Assembly (NCBI GenBank): GCA_023974075.1
Contig: CM043801.1
Coordinates: forward strand, 27,941,736 to 28,005,735
Length of the DNA stretch: 64,000 bases
Direction: 5' to 3'
Source of the DNA: Chaenocephalus aceratus
Taxonomy: Eukaryota; Chordata; Actinopteri; Perciformes; Channichthyidae
The notes under the pieces are model-generated. The model was not told the DNA's origin. It worked only from the letters and a program-made list of their open reading frames with translations, and searched no databases. Below, piece after piece: positions 12,381-25,261 of this stretch. Each line of letters starts with the position of its first letter. Positions within the stretch are counted from its first letter, which is position 1. A program made the translations under genes and the position numbers.

Positions 12381-15300
12381 AGTTACCTTTTTGGCTATTT
12401 CAGCGCTATGGAACAAGGTTTTTACAAAGAGGTAGGTAACCATTTGTGTACATTGTGCACTGATGAAGGCAGTGAAGAAGAAGGAAGGGCTGCTTTCAAG
12501 AATGCCTGAATGCCACAAGATTTAAAAATGTTTTACATTTCTATGAGGAAATGCATTCAGTCTTTAGTGAGTGACACTGAATGTAAACATAGGCTTTGTT
12601 TGTTTATAAGAAAACCCCACAGGGCATCTTCCAGTTACACATGGCTCCTGCTGTTGTGTGTGAAGTTTCTCTTTTAAGAAAAGGTCATGTCTTTACGAAA
12701 AATATTATTGCCATATTGACATTAGCTTCCACTGTTTACAGAGGCTTTGTGACTGAGATAGTTGAATTGTTTTCCTCTGGTTCCCACACTGTGATGATAA
12801 ACAGTTGGCCCAATACAGATAACTGATTTCTGAGTGAGGATTCACATATTGCATGACGAGGTAGAAATCCATCCATCAATGTTGCCCTCAGTGCAAGACA
12901 CCATTGCTTTTATATGAACTCATTTTCAAAATTTTCTGAATTCAGCACTAAATCTGTTTAAGGTCCTGTTTTTAGCATTTTAACATGAACAGATCATTAA
13001 TTTAGATAAATTGACATAATTATCCCCAACAAAGAGATCAACGCCAAGAAGATTGGCAGCGTCAACCGGCCTTTTCACTACATTTTGAGGTGCTACCCCA
13101 GTTAAGATTTCACAGGAGGTCTGCTGGATTGCTTCATGGCACAAATAATGAAGGACGAAGATGAGGAGGGCCGCTGAGCTTCCAGCACAGAAGGAGCTAA
13201 TGTTTTCTCGCAATGGCAGATGGTGAGATGAGCAAAAAAGGCTGAAGGAAAAATCTCAGTTCTCGGATACGAGCACTCGGACTCTTTCTTGCTCTTAAAA
13301 ATAAATGCATGTGGAGATTTTATGAAGCAAGAGCACCAACCAACTAAATATCACTACCATGTGAGATGAGTTCATTCGAAAATGATCTAAACAATACATA
13401 TGCAACAACTGATATGAAACATACATAGACTTTCATGTTTATTGAGTAATTTCTCTGGAGTCGTGAGCATGGGCAAAGGGCCTGAACCTCCATTTTGTTC
13501 CTGACAAGTCTGCTCTAAAGCTTCTGATTGCCTGCAATGTGCGGCTGGCAGTGGGGATTAACTTCTCTGAGCATGCTGATATAATTGCAGGTTGTCAGAG
13601 AATAGAGCAAAGCAGCCCAACAAAATGTTCTGTAATGGATGACACATGTCGTCACAAGGTCCTTTCACTAGTGTGGGAGAGGAGAATGACAAATCACGCT
13701 TCAGAAGACTCAGTCGGGGAGATTTCAGTGCATGTGAGTGTGTTTGTTTGTTACTATGTTCAGACATCTCCACAGAGGCCAGTCTAAGCAGCAGTGTTGC
13801 ATAAAGATGGATAAGAAAATAAGAGAACAAATGTTAACTTGTCAGTCATAATCTGTGTAACTACAATACAAGGATGCACCAATAGTCACTTACTCTAATG
13901 AAACACACTGCTTGTTTCTCTCTTTAATACTACAGTGTGTGTAGATGAAGCTTTGTGTTGTATCTTCAATGTGTGTAGTTCATGAGCATGTCCATGTCAG
14001 TCCAACTGTGCACATAAACACTGCTCTTTTTAGATGGTATTTCACTACCGCTGTGGCTTGTAACCTTTTAAAACAAAGCAATGTCTTCCTGTCAGCCTCC
14101 CTTTGGTTACATGCCATACCAGTCGAGGCCAGTTATCCTGTTTTATTGGAATAGTTTGAAAAAGCGTGAAAGGTTTGACATTTTTGCATATTTATCAAGA
14201 AAAGGGAGGGAAGTCAAAAAAAGGAAATCATTTAGTGTAGCAAAGATGTTTTTTTGCCACTAACACTCATAATCAGTTTTTGACATTTTTGCCATCTTTG
14301 TTAGAAAAGCTTTACGAAATCTATTGTGTGCAACCTCGAGTTGGTTGAAAACATGGATCTGTGGCTTTTACAAGCCAAAAAACATAAACTTATACATGAG
14401 GAACTACTTGCCTCTCAGGGTTTGCTTCTCTACCCTTGTTGTTATTGTAAACATTAAGCTGACCATCAAAGAGATGAGCGCAGTCATGGTTGATTGCAAC
14501 TCTGATATTCCACGAAATACTGACGTGGGAACTCAAGTTTAGCAAATAAGAGACATGTGTTTGTTGTATACCATTTGTTTCTCAGTAATGGTGTATATGC
14601 ACGTTTAGAATGGTACATCCTATTTTCTGTAAACAAGGAGGGATAAACACAGTAGCAGGACATTGATATGTAATGACTAACACAGCGGGTCAGAGTGATA
14701 TTTAGTAGACAGGAAAACTAGAAATTAATTATGAAACCGTCTCATTTTATATTCAGGCTAGCTCTGTTTATTCTAAACACTGTGGCATTGATATCTTTGT
14801 TTTTCACCACTATGACATTATTTCTAAGTCAGCCTTGCTAATGATGGCAGGCAACTCTTTTAAATTGCCTTCCACAGGTTGTGTCTACACTTAATGGTTT
14901 GTTTGGAACATTGTGCATCTCCTGCACACGTAATAGTTCAGGAAAATACAATTGTAGGTAGTTCCCACCCCCAGTCAGTAAAGTAATCTTGCTAAATGCT
15001 CATTTGTGCACATTCTTGACGCCATTTGCCATGAGTAAATCTGACATATTTATCTTCTGCAATGTGTGTTTGGCATAAAGGTTGCTTTCTTAGTTTCTTT
15101 AATATTTCTGTCCTCACTACTGATGGTCATTCTAAGCATTTACTAACAACCTCCTCAGACTTCAGTCAAACAGGTCTATGTATGAACAAAGTAGCTCAGT
15201 TGATTATTGGTTGCCATGAGCGACATAGTAATCACTGTCATTCTTCTTTAGAAAACTAATAATAAGGCGAGTGCAAGCCAGCTGCACAACCTCTGGGCTT

Positions 15301-15872
15301 TGTTCAAGCAGCTGGAGCTTTCAATACGCTACAATGACCATTTGGCCTTTTTCTGATGACTGAGATCTCATGAATCTCTCCAGGCTACTTCATAGGGTTA
15401 ATGCTGAATGCTACTAGTTGGTGACCCCCTGATTGTATTTGTTCTTCTAATACCACAATGAGGTAAAATGCTGCATATTAACCTTTCTTAGCTGTTGAAT
15501 GAGCCTCCATGGTATCAAGAAAGTCTTGTACCACTCAGGATTAATGGAAACAACTTTGAAGATCCCTAACATTTGTATCTAACAACATCATCTGCACAGT
15601 ATTCTGATGTATGACCAAATACCAGCAATAAGGTATTATTACCATCACCCTTACATACACTTAGTGTTTAATGCTTATTAGCAAATGTTACCATGCTAAC
15701 ACTCTGAAATACAATTGTGAAAAAGATCTGCTAAACAAAAACATGCTAGCATTGTCACTGTGAGTATGATAGCATACTGATTTGAGCATTTATCTCAAAA
15801 TACCGGGCGTATCATTTGGTGGCATAGCATTGCGGTTTGAAACTGAATATATGTCTTTGCTTACATTGCAGA
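12381..15872. other. Non-coding stretch, nothing recognised
   Basis: No exon model or bounded repeat could be supported. Likely intergenic or intronic. Confidence 0.4.
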
Positions 15873-16000
15873 CAGTGGTTCCCAAAGTGGGGGGCGCAGA
15901 GGCATGATAGGGGGGGGCGCGAGAGACCAGGAGGAAAAATGGTTAATAATAAAAAAAAAAAAAAAGATTACAAAAAAAATCATAGTTTGAAAAAGTATTG
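15873..16000 (+). mobile_element. hAT-like terminus (CAGTGGTTCCCAAA)
   Basis: CAGTGGTTCCCAAAGTGGGG followed by G-rich sequence is the start of a widespread vertebrate/fish hAT MITE. The distal end was not identified, so the extent is approximate. Confidence 0.6.
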
Positions 16001-16059
16001 AATCGAATATATGATACAGTACTATTACGTCTGGGTCTCTGTGTTTCATTAAAGCTCGG

Positions 16060-16061
<2 letters not shown>

Positions 16062-16111
<50 letters not shown>
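16062..16111. repeat. (TG)n microsatellite
   Basis: About 50 bp of perfect TG repeat, followed by a short GAGA run at 16142-16155. Confidence 0.97.
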
Positions 16112-16113
<2 letters not shown>

Positions 16114-16327
16114 AACGAGCCATTTTGTGTGCCTGCGCGAGCGAGAGAGAGAGAGCGCACCGGTACCGGAGATCGTAGTTGTTAGCTTCTGGTACTAGCA
16201 AGCTACGCTAACGGATATAAAGAGTTTTTTCAACAACAAAGTGGAGGAGAGTCCTCTCCTCTCAGACTGAGAGACTCAGTGAACTAAAGGACTCTCTGAG
16301 TGTTTAGATAGTTATCTTTAGTTATCT

Positions 16328-16480
16328 CAGTGGGTCTCAAACGTTTTGGTCACCATTAATGTAAACAATTATTTCCGAGGCACACGTTTATATGATCATT
16401 AGGCTATAGTTATAAAAAAATAAGAGAATAAATGAAAAACAGGTATGAAATACTATATGACAGTAAAAAAAGAATAAAGT
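16328..16480 (+). mobile_element. hAT-like terminus (CAGTGGGTCTCAAACG)
   Basis: CAGTGGGTCTCAAACGTTTT resembles the start of another common hAT MITE family. The right end is not located and the extent is approximate. Confidence 0.45.
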
Positions 16481-16766
16481 TTAAAAGGGTGATTTGTAAA
16501 ATATCCATAAAGAAAAAGTAAATCTGTTTAAACTTTACAGTTCTGTTTCAAATGGGTGTTGAGAGATGTATCCATAGATCTCTTCATTTTGCTCTCAAAG
16601 TGCACCAGATTGATGCTTTTAACTTCAATATTTAAAAATAAATCTTCCCGGGGGAGCTTACCCCCGAACCCCCCTACTGTATGTGAGGTCCACACACCAC
16701 CTATAAAAATAGCAATTTACCCCTGCTTACACCTATATGCCTCGAGCCGTCATTGTAACTGTCATT

Positions 16767-17509
16767 AGCCTCATCCCAATACCCTTCCTCGACTCCGCTC
16801 TTCCCCTCCTCCGGGACTTGACCCGGAAAACGATCAAGACACGCCATGTTGAAGGACGTCCCAATAGCTGAAATGCACACGAAGGAGTCGAGGAGGGGTG
16901 AGGGAGGAGGGGTGCGGGAGGAGACGAAAGGGAGGATACACGCGAGCAGACTGGTGTTTTCACTACTCGCGTATAAAAGCCCTGCCCCCACCTTCACAGC
17001 TGGTCGATTTCAACAGAGGAAAACCGACAACTGGAAGATGAGTGGAAAAGCGTCACAAGTGCTATAAGTGCTCACAACTCCATAGGAATTATTATGTGCA
17101 ATTCATTTCTAAAAGGCTTTCACATTACTATAATTATATTTTTATTTAAATGTAGGCTACATTTTACACCAAAACGGAACACAAAAGCAGGACCATTGAA
17201 CATTGAATTCCTTGACTAACAATAGAAAGATCCATTAATTTAAATAAATATTTAACAACAAATGGGCCGGTTCTAAGGGGTTATCCAGTTAAGCCCGATG
17301 AGAGGGGATACAGCTGTGCACATGTCATCATTAACAGACGTAGTTTAAAAGTGACGTTTGAGTAAACCAATTAATACCTGAGGAATCCTTTGTCCTTGCG
17401 TCACCTCCTCCTGTCTCTCACTTGCATCTTACGGAGGCGGAGCTAAGACGCAAGGAAGGGAAGCGAGTGAGGGAAAGGAGGAGTTGAGGAGTGGTATTGG
17501 GATGAGGCT
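16767..17509. mobile_element. Possible MITE with 17-bp inverted repeats
   Basis: AGCCTCATCCCAATACC at 16767-16783 is exactly inverted at 17493-17509. Weaker similarity (CTCCTC, ACTCC motifs) continues inward. A partial third copy of the end (ATTGGGATGAGGCT) lies at 18834. No clear target duplication was found and the superfamily is unknown. Confidence 0.5.
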
Positions 17510-17590
17510 CTCGTGTCTCTCGCTCGCATTTTACGGAGGCGGAGCTAAGACGCAAGGAAGGGAAGCGAGTGAGGGAAAGGAGGAGTCAAG
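17412..17590 (+). repeat. Tandem duplication, period 102 bp
   Basis: The segment beginning TGTCTCTC and containing ACGGAGGCGGAGCTAAGACG occurs at 17412 and again at 17514 with only a few differences over about 75 bp. It overlaps the right end of the inverted-repeat element. Confidence 0.85.
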
Positions 17591-18012
17591 GAGGGGTCAG
17601 AGTCTAATCCCGCCTGCTCCAAATAAGGGCAAAGAGGCGGAGCCGAGGCGGGACCTGCTGCCTCCGAACTGGAAGTAAACAGAGCTAGCTCAAGCTAAGA
17701 AGCTAAGCGAACATGAAATACACGCATACCAAGTTACTGCTAACAGTGTAGTTCCCCTATATAAACGTTACATTCATAATCAAATGAGACAATCTGCAAG
17801 AGAATTAGCTATATTTTGTTATTCTTAATGCTTGTCAATTCACACGTTAAGAAAAGAAGTACCGATACATAGCAGAACAATTGTGGCGATGTTCAGCTTA
17901 ATAAGCCTTGTTCACATAATTAATTTAGCTCATACTACAGCAGACGAACCAAGTCTGCGTTTCGCTGCATTCCTTGATTTCCAGTTATAATGACGGACTC
18001 CACCGCCCGGAC

Positions 18013-18078
18013 CTAACGGAGCCGCAGTGGGCTAGCTCCGGGACGCCGGCTGGAGCTAGCCCCCTGCGGCTCCGTTAG
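18013..18078. repeat. GC-rich 27-bp inverted repeat (hairpin)
   Basis: Arms 18013-18039 and 18052-18078 are complementary at 26 of 27 positions around a 12-base loop. The arms start CTAACGGAGCCGCAG and end in GCTAGCTCC. No flanking transcription signal was identified. Confidence 0.85.
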
Positions 18079-18689
18079 CTCCGGCGGCCACCACTGGGAT
18101 AATTGGGTCCCCTATTAACATTTGCTCCCGTTTAGCATTATGGGCGTCATAGCCATAGACTATAAAACTCTTACCCAAGGCTGAATCATAAAACTAAAAT
18201 GTATATGTATGCATAAAGGGTTACGTCCTTAGCTGGCTAATAATAAACAAGCACACAAACACCTGCGAACGGGGTTAACATGTATAATATTATCATTTTA
18301 GACTTCTTTGAAGTTCTGTTAGTACATTCAAGCGCACAGCACGACATTTTAATTGTCTGGTATTTGTAACAATATTCCCTAAAAGGCACAATCACCACGA
18401 ACACGGCTAAAGCTAAAGGGTCAAGTACAGTACTATGATGACTAACTAACGTTGTAGCCTCTATGGTTGTAGGCCTAGCAGAGTGGACAAGTTGCTGTTA
18501 GCTGACAGTGAGGCATGTACATGTCCATCAAAATGACCACGCCCTAATTTATGCAAAAACTTTAATACCTAATATAAATAAAAGGGTCGTGTTAGAAAAC
18601 AATTCACTCACAGATTAATAATCATGAAGGTGGAATCTAACTATCGATAATAATATGTATTGCATCCATGGGTAGAAACATGTTTTTTT

Positions 18690-18990
18690 CTGCTGTAAAG
18701 TTGGGCATTTTAACATGGGGGTCTATGGAAATTGCTCCTTTCTGCAGCCAGTACCTAGCGGCCCATGTATGAACTGCAATGTGTGGCACTTCCGTATTGG
18801 CGTCCCGGCTGTTCCCCAGAGTTTGCTGCTTGATTGGGATGAGGCTACTGTGTATTTGCGTGGGGAGCATACTTGCCAACCCTCCCGATTTTCGCGGGAG
18901 ACTCCCGATTTCATAGCCCTCTCCCGGTTTCCTCCCGGGGTCATATTTCTCCCGCTTTTCTCCCGATTTCTGACAAAATCAGATTTACAC
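18690..18990 (+). mobile_element. Degenerate transposon-derived repeat (CTCCCG-rich)
   Basis: The phrase TTGCCAACCCTCCCGATTTT followed by several CTCCCG units is a widespread fish interspersed-repeat signature. The preceding CATGGGGGTCTATGG segment is likewise repeat-like. Boundaries are not resolved. Confidence 0.5.
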
Positions 18991-19488
18991 ACGACTGTTT
19001 CCACTCAGACTTTATTAAAGCTACACAATTGTTTGGTTTCCATGGTAGCGCGTCTCTTTAGTAGCGTGCTTAACTAGATAGTCACAGAAAAACAGAACAA
19101 GAATGACAACTCGACCCTCTGCTCACCCCTTTCCTGGTCCAGCATTGCACTCAGAGCTACAATAAGCATGTTAATGTTAATCTAACAGCTCCAGCGATCC
19201 ACAAGCATCCCCAACCCCACCCCCATAGAGGCCAAACATTATGTGGTACACCCATGGGTACACCCCAACAATTGTACAATTATGTTATTTACTTTTATTT
19301 ATTTTTGCAGTGAATTTATTGTTTTGAAAAGCTCAACATTATCTGTATTTATTTTGGTGACATTTTATGGTTTATCTGTAGCCTACTGTTTGAGAAACAG
19401 TAATAGTAAGTAGAGCCAAGGTCGAACCTTTGGCAGGTGAGCGGTGACGCCTGGGTTATTTTAGGGGGGACACTTCCGCTCCCTCCTC

Positions 19489-20161
19489 AGAAGCAATCCA
19501 GACGATCAATCGGATCCTGTGTCTAATTCTTGCTGCTGCACTTTTCTGTTTTCTACAGGTCAGTACATGATCAAAATGATCGATGTTAACTTGTGTAAAT
19601 GAGATATAATGTTAGAGATGTTTAAGAGAGTGTGTCAGAAAGTTTTGAGCATGTTTGACATAGTAACGGTATTTTAAAAATACTAAACTGTCGGCAACTA
19701 TAGATGCCATTTTTGCGGGCTTCAGCCGCACCGTGTGTCAAGGTGACTTGAGCGAAGGCTCGCAGGCAGGTTAGCTGCTGCGCACGGATAATCTGTTTTG
19801 TTCACCTGAGTGAAGTCTTGCAGGCACATTGCCTTGTTTTTTGTTTATTAACACTGACAGTGTATTTATGTGAGCTCCATAATATGTTATATTTGGTAAA
19901 GATAGATATATTGATAGAAAGTATTATTTGATAGCGTTATGTGTTTATATTGTTTATTGTTGAATTGCTCCTTATACATACAGTAATACAGTAATTGACT
20001 GTGACAGACGGATAACTTAAATGGAGAAATGTGATATGTTTGTAAAGTACAGCTATTTGAATGTAACTATGTTTACTTTGAATTTTGAATAAGAAGCAAT
20101 CCAGACGATCAATCAGATCCTGTGTCTAATTCTTGCTGCTGCACTTTTCTGTTTTCTACAG
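19489..20161. repeat. Pair of 70-bp direct repeats 603 bp apart
   Basis: Copies at 19489-19558 and 20092-20161 differ at one base. Each starts AGAAGCAATCCAGACG and ends in the pyrimidine-rich, acceptor-like CTGTTTTCTACAG. This may be a segmental duplication or the remains of an element. The sequence between shows no coding content. Confidence 0.8.
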
Positions 20162-21042
20162 ATATCATTTATTGTTGCTGTGGTACCCAAGCTTTTGGGA
20201 CAGGTAACAATTACACTGACTTAGCAACAACTACATTTAGAAGTGAGCTGGCTTTCCCCCAGTTATAGAAATATGTTGCAGTGGTCTTCAAGTGACATGA
20301 AATCATGAATGGCTCTCTTTGGACACAGAGTAGAAATATTGCAGTTTGACATGGCGGACTCTGTGGAAGAGGCCTTGCTCTCTTTGTAGATATACAGTAA
20401 GTACAACACAACAATTCTTAGTTTAAAAAGATCGTACACTAACTAAAACATAATATAGTATTATATTCAATTTCTGCTTATAGATCCTATACACACTGGC
20501 CATTTAACAGAGCTGCTTCAAAACACGAGATCTGTTTCTACTTTTCTTTTTCTTCACCTTTAATTACCTTATTGTTTCCTTACTGTTATCAGCTGTAGCA
20601 GACCTGGAGTTTGTATCTCATCTGAGCTTCTTATAAGAACTAGTTATTATTCATTAGTGTCTTTTGAGTCTTTAATTGGTGCACTCACTGTCCACAGACC
20701 ACCTAATTAAGACTCCATTATTAATTGTCTGAGCTTTTGTCTCATTACATTTATCCTTGATTTTAAAATGTGTTTCTATTGATTTAATCATAGCATCTGG
20801 GAATTTAAAGACCTATTGGATTCTTTTAATATGAGACCCTTAATCAGTGTTCATAATAGAGACCATCTTGTGAACACCAGCCGCGATGCCCAATCAGGGC
20901 AGGGGTTCAAAGTGGGGAGATCAACGCCCCTTTCCCCATTTCATATCATCTTTCTTTTGTCACCCTTGCTCGGGCCACAACCATGTTCAAACTCAGCTTT
21001 CAATATAATTTCAACTACACATCTGGAAAGTTTTTTGATGAC

Positions 21043-23060
21043 TTAAAGAGCCTGTGACAGCATCCCAACAACTGTTGTGCAATGAAATATTGGGCTACTA
21101 GTAATCTCGAACCGTCAGTTTAAAAAAGAAAAAGCGATACCGTTCCGTTAAATATCAATAATTTCGAACATCGCGGGGAAATTCCTTCGACTCATTTTGA
21201 AGTTTTGGGGGAAGCCGGAAGTGACGTCAATGCGGGAACGCTTCGAGAGCCAAACACGTACAAAGTGTGTTGTCATGCGTAGAAATGGTGAATTACTGAG
21301 ATTAGGCACGTTAATAACGTTTTAATGAAGTTGACTACAGTATATTCATATTTGTCAGTGCTTTCATGTCAATTCGGCGACATAAACATAAATGATCGTG
21401 GTGAAGATGATGATTACATTAGGATTAAAAATCGGTAGTGAGAGCTGCTGAATTTCCTCCCGTAGTCGATTATTTTTGTAGTTGTAAACTCAAGTGGATG
21501 AAACTACATTTATTAGCGCTTTCATGTCAATTCGGCGAACATATGATACATTAAATGATCGTGAGGATGATGATTAAAAAATCGTTTGTTTGTGCTGGTC
21601 TGCATTTCCTGATGAGAAAACAAACCGATGCTTTTTGTAGTTCACCAACATGGATTAAACGTGTGGTTTTTTTACCACAATGTTGGGGAAATTAATGGAT
21701 AAAATGCACGGATTATTATTATTCCCACTCCGATCGGGACACTAGGTCCACCGTTTCCCCGCAGCAAGGCTCCCCCCGTTGACAGTTTACGTGGGCTGGG
21801 TGCAGTGGCGGACTGGCCATCGGGACGAATCCCGATGGGCCGGTACCGAAGTGGGCCGGTCGGATAAGTCACTAGCACATCCCCCATAGGCGGCGCGTGA
21901 GGCTCAGGTTTGGGAAGGCTAAATAACTTTTTTTACCTGACGCTGCCCGCCTCCGGCGTCTATAGAAAAGAGATCAACTCAGTGTGCGGAGTTTAAATCT
22001 CTCAAGTCATATTACAGGATAAAGGAAATACAGTTTAAACTGCCGTATGCAGAGAAGACGCCGACGTGTCGCACTTATCATTCATATTACATCATCGATC
22101 ATATAATATCATAATATATAATATATTTTCTTATCTGAGTCAGCTTCTCCAGCCGTATCTGGCCGTGCAACACTTACAGTGTCACATACTGTATGCAGAA
22201 GTATTATTTTAAGCAACACATTATGTTGACGAAACACTCGAGTCAAATGTAATTAAAGTCAGATCCACTCGTGTCTTAGACGTGAACTCGCTCTCAGCTG
22301 GAGAGAGAAACCCTAACTTGATTTACCGAGTTGATAACCAGCGTCGTAGGACCGCTTAGCGAGATCTCGTTTGTTAGTTTGTTGTTAGTTTGTTTGCTAC
22401 TCAAACATATCCAGGGTATGCTGAACTGGCTTCGTAGTACAGGGCATAGGTGGCTAGCAGCGCTAAGGTCAAAGACACAGACATTATACATTATATTTGT
22501 ATTTTACCAGAATGCAGTGACACAAATATTTACATATTTACATTTACTATCTACAGCACCCCCCACTCCCTCCGTTGACAATTTACTAGCGGTACCGAAG
22601 TGGGCCGGTCGAGAGTCCCGGGATGATTTTTATTCCCATTCCACCACTGGCTACATGACCATATGATCGCCCATATTGACGCACCTAATTCCTAAACTTC
22701 TAACAGATACAACATAAACCGATCCTTCAGCCTCATATGAACTCTCAGACACGTTCAAAATTAAACTGTCATCGCTGTCTGAGCTTGCTGCTGTGTGCAC
22801 CATCGTGCGTTTACATGCAGAAGCTGGGATCCTGAACGGTGCAGCTGGAGCACTGTGCCCGCAATGGCGTCACACATAATTTGGCAGGACTTGAAGAATC
22901 CCCGAGAAGATCCAGAAAATTGTCAACATTGAAGGGCAGATTAATGGTTATCAAAGTACAAATATCCAAAATCAGTTCAGTAACGGTTTTCAAGGGGACA
23001 ATATTTACTCAAAGTGATGGGTTTGGATGATGGGGGAAACTCGTGTCACAGGCCCTTTAA
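21043..23060. mobile_element. TTAA-flanked 2-kb element (Kolobok-like)
   Basis: Left end TTAA-AGAGCCTGTGACA; right end TGTCACAGGCCCT-TTAA. The termini match at 12 of 13 bases and the TTAA site is duplicated. No transposase survives. The interior contains a diverged direct repeat beginning CTTTCATGTCAATTCGGCGA (about 21360 and 21525) and a nested hAT. Confidence 0.75.
21803..22649. mobile_element. Nested hAT-like element (CAGTGGCGGACTGG)
   Basis: It begins CAGTGGCGGACTGGCC and ends CATTCCACCACTG. Flanking octamers GCTGGGTG and GCTACATG agree at five positions, a degraded duplication. A GGTACCGAAGTGGGCCGGTC block is repeated near both ends (21841 and 22592). It is inserted in the 21043-23060 element. 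Confidence 0.65.
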
Positions 23061-24197
23061 GGTAATGGGCTTAATAATATATATACACTTTTGTTGCACA
23101 ATGGACCTTTGCGCCCCTTGCTTGGACCATGCCCATCTTCAAATTCAATTTGACCTTAAATTCACATCTGTAACGTTTTATAATGGCGCCTGATTTGCAC
23201 AGTTTGTCGGGACACAATCTGCCCAAGGCTGGACATATAAATCAATCATTTGATTGGATCACACCAGAGCCATATAATAGAAGAGTTACGACATCTCCGT
23301 TCACTCCAATGGACCACTTTTTTACAGCAATGGCGGATCGTGGAGCCTCTCAATCGTTCCCCGGAAGTTAGCACCAAGGCTGGCAGAGCTGTAGAGTTGC
23401 AGCATAATAGACCGTTCGTGACGGACTTTTAAAGGTAAGAAGAAGTTTAAAGATTTATATTGCGGATATTATCAGTACATCTGATTCAAATTAACATGTG
23501 TATTAAAGGATGTCAGTGGATTATCCCTAAATTAGTAGATTTAGGGAACGTTTACAGATAACAGATTAAGCTAGCATACCGAAGCAAGTTAGCAACACAC
23601 GTTGAACAGCCTTTTAATTGTAAATTCCGTTCTCTTAATGTCATTTCGTCCAACATGTTGAATTAGAGAAGAGGGGCTTCTAAACGGGATTGTATGCGGG
23701 GGTGGAGGGAGTTAAATATTAGATAAATATAACTTTGGTGCGTGTAAGAGTGAGTGTTTTTAGCAGAGCCATATTGTGTCCTTGTGATTATGTTGATTAT
23801 TACCTGTCTGTATAATGTTGCAGCTCAGCTGATTTTGGATTGATGGCAAAGGGAGAGGGACTTAAGTGAGAGTGAAAACACAAGGTAAGTTTAATACTAC
23901 TGTTTTATATAAGTAAACACCTTATCTCCCCAAGGCATTTCCCATCCAATAGGTGTGCTGTGTGTGTATAACCCTTTCTCCTGTCTGTTACTCCCTCTTG
24001 CAGCACAAGAACCAGAGGGGGATTCAATGGAGCCTGAATACCTGCACTGAGACCCTCACCCTGCACCCTGAGTCTCAACTCTATGTTTTTCAAGCCTTTC
24101 CCTGTTTTTTTTTGTATTAAACAAAACATTAAGCTTTCCCAATGGTGTGGTTTTCGTTTTGTGAAAAAGTGCAAATGCAGTGTTTGTATATAATTAC

Positions 24198-24347
24198 ATC
24201 ACATATTTTGTTGCTGTTGGTCGTGAAATTGCTCCTGCTGACTTGAGCCAGCCATTTTTTCCTCCGCTCTGTGTCAGTGGGGAAGCCGTACATTCGTATT
24301 CCTTTCTCGGAGCGATTTGAGCATCCCCAGGCAGCACAGCAAACCAT
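24198..24347 (-). CDS. THAP zinc-finger domain exon
   Basis: ATG at 24347 lies in an ideal Kozak context (GCCACCATGG). Fifty codons begin MVCCAAWGCSNRSEKG and include RMYGFPTDTERRKKWLAQVS, ending FTTNSNKICD. It has the CxxxxC start, the FP motif, the conserved Trp and the third Cys of a C2CH THAP DNA-binding domain. The exon then stops in phase 0 at a GTAATT donor (24197), where the family continues xHF in the next exon. I found no matching downstream exon, so the rest may be lost. THAP domains occur in P/Kolobok transposases and in host genes derived from them. The inverted repeats around it favour a transposon origin. Confidence 0.65.
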
Positions 24348-24493
24348 GGTGGCGACTAGGAGGCAGCACAGCAAACCAGGACAACACGGAGGAAAAGGCA
24401 CCGACAAACTGCATGATATGCTATTCAATGTTTATTGAATTCCATGTATTTACAATGGATGTTCCTAAAACAACACATTTAACATCATCATCA

Positions 24494-24522
24494 TGCTGCT
24501 GCTGCTGCTGCTGCTGCTGCTA
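24494..24522. repeat. (GCT)n trinucleotide repeat
   Basis: About nine perfect GCT units, inside the THAP element. Confidence 0.95.
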
Positions 24523-25261
24523 GTCCTTTGATAGTCACCTGTCGGTCTCCTGTCCTTTCTGAAAGCGATAAAGATGACATTAGTCATTTAGATAGCTTGT
24601 GTCCTCAATTACCATGGGATTACTGAAACTACCATGAATTTAAGAAAATGGTAGAAATGAATCTAATCTGAATTTTAAAGCATTACTTTAGATTCCCTCC
24701 CTCTAAATGTATCAATAAACATTAGAAAGTGATGCTCCTGACTACCATACAAGTTTAAGAAGATAATATTGGTTTGAAAGAATTCAAAGCTATAAATAAA
24801 CAGCAACAGGCTCTTTAACCAAGGCACTGTTAGCCTAACATGTAAACTAGTTGTTCGCACTAATCCTAATAGTATCACTTAATATTAGCAAATTCGATTT
24901 TATTTTTTAAAACATATTGATGTAAATAAATACACATATCGATTTGTTGTATAAATATTGCAAATCAAAACCTTTATTCACTAATAATTACCAAAAATCG
25001 TAGTTCTATCTCCTGTTATCAATGCATTCACATTGCCCGCCATGAACTTCCGGGGAACGATCCTCGTCTACATGAACCACGTGACGATAACCGTTTTTGG
25101 AATTCCGTTGTCGTAACTCTTCTATTATATGGCTCTGGATCACACCAGCTGTAAAGTCCCATTGAGTATTTTCTAGGGATGTAACGATATACAGAATATC
25201 GCGGTATCGCGGTAAATAAACGTCCCAAAACCGTCGTGAGACTGACAAAATCTACCGCGAT

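Larger units (their letters stand above)
23264..25138. mobile_element. THAP-encoding inverted-repeat element
   Basis: A 30-bp perfect inverted repeat (23264-23293 and 25109-25138, containing AGCCATATAATAGAAGAG) and an inner 17-bp inverted repeat (23353-23369 and 25045-25061, ATCGTTCCCCGGAAGTT) define diverged termini of about 100 bp. Between them a minus-strand THAP-domain exon is readable, consistent with a P- or Kolobok-type element. The target duplication is not clear. Confidence 0.6.
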
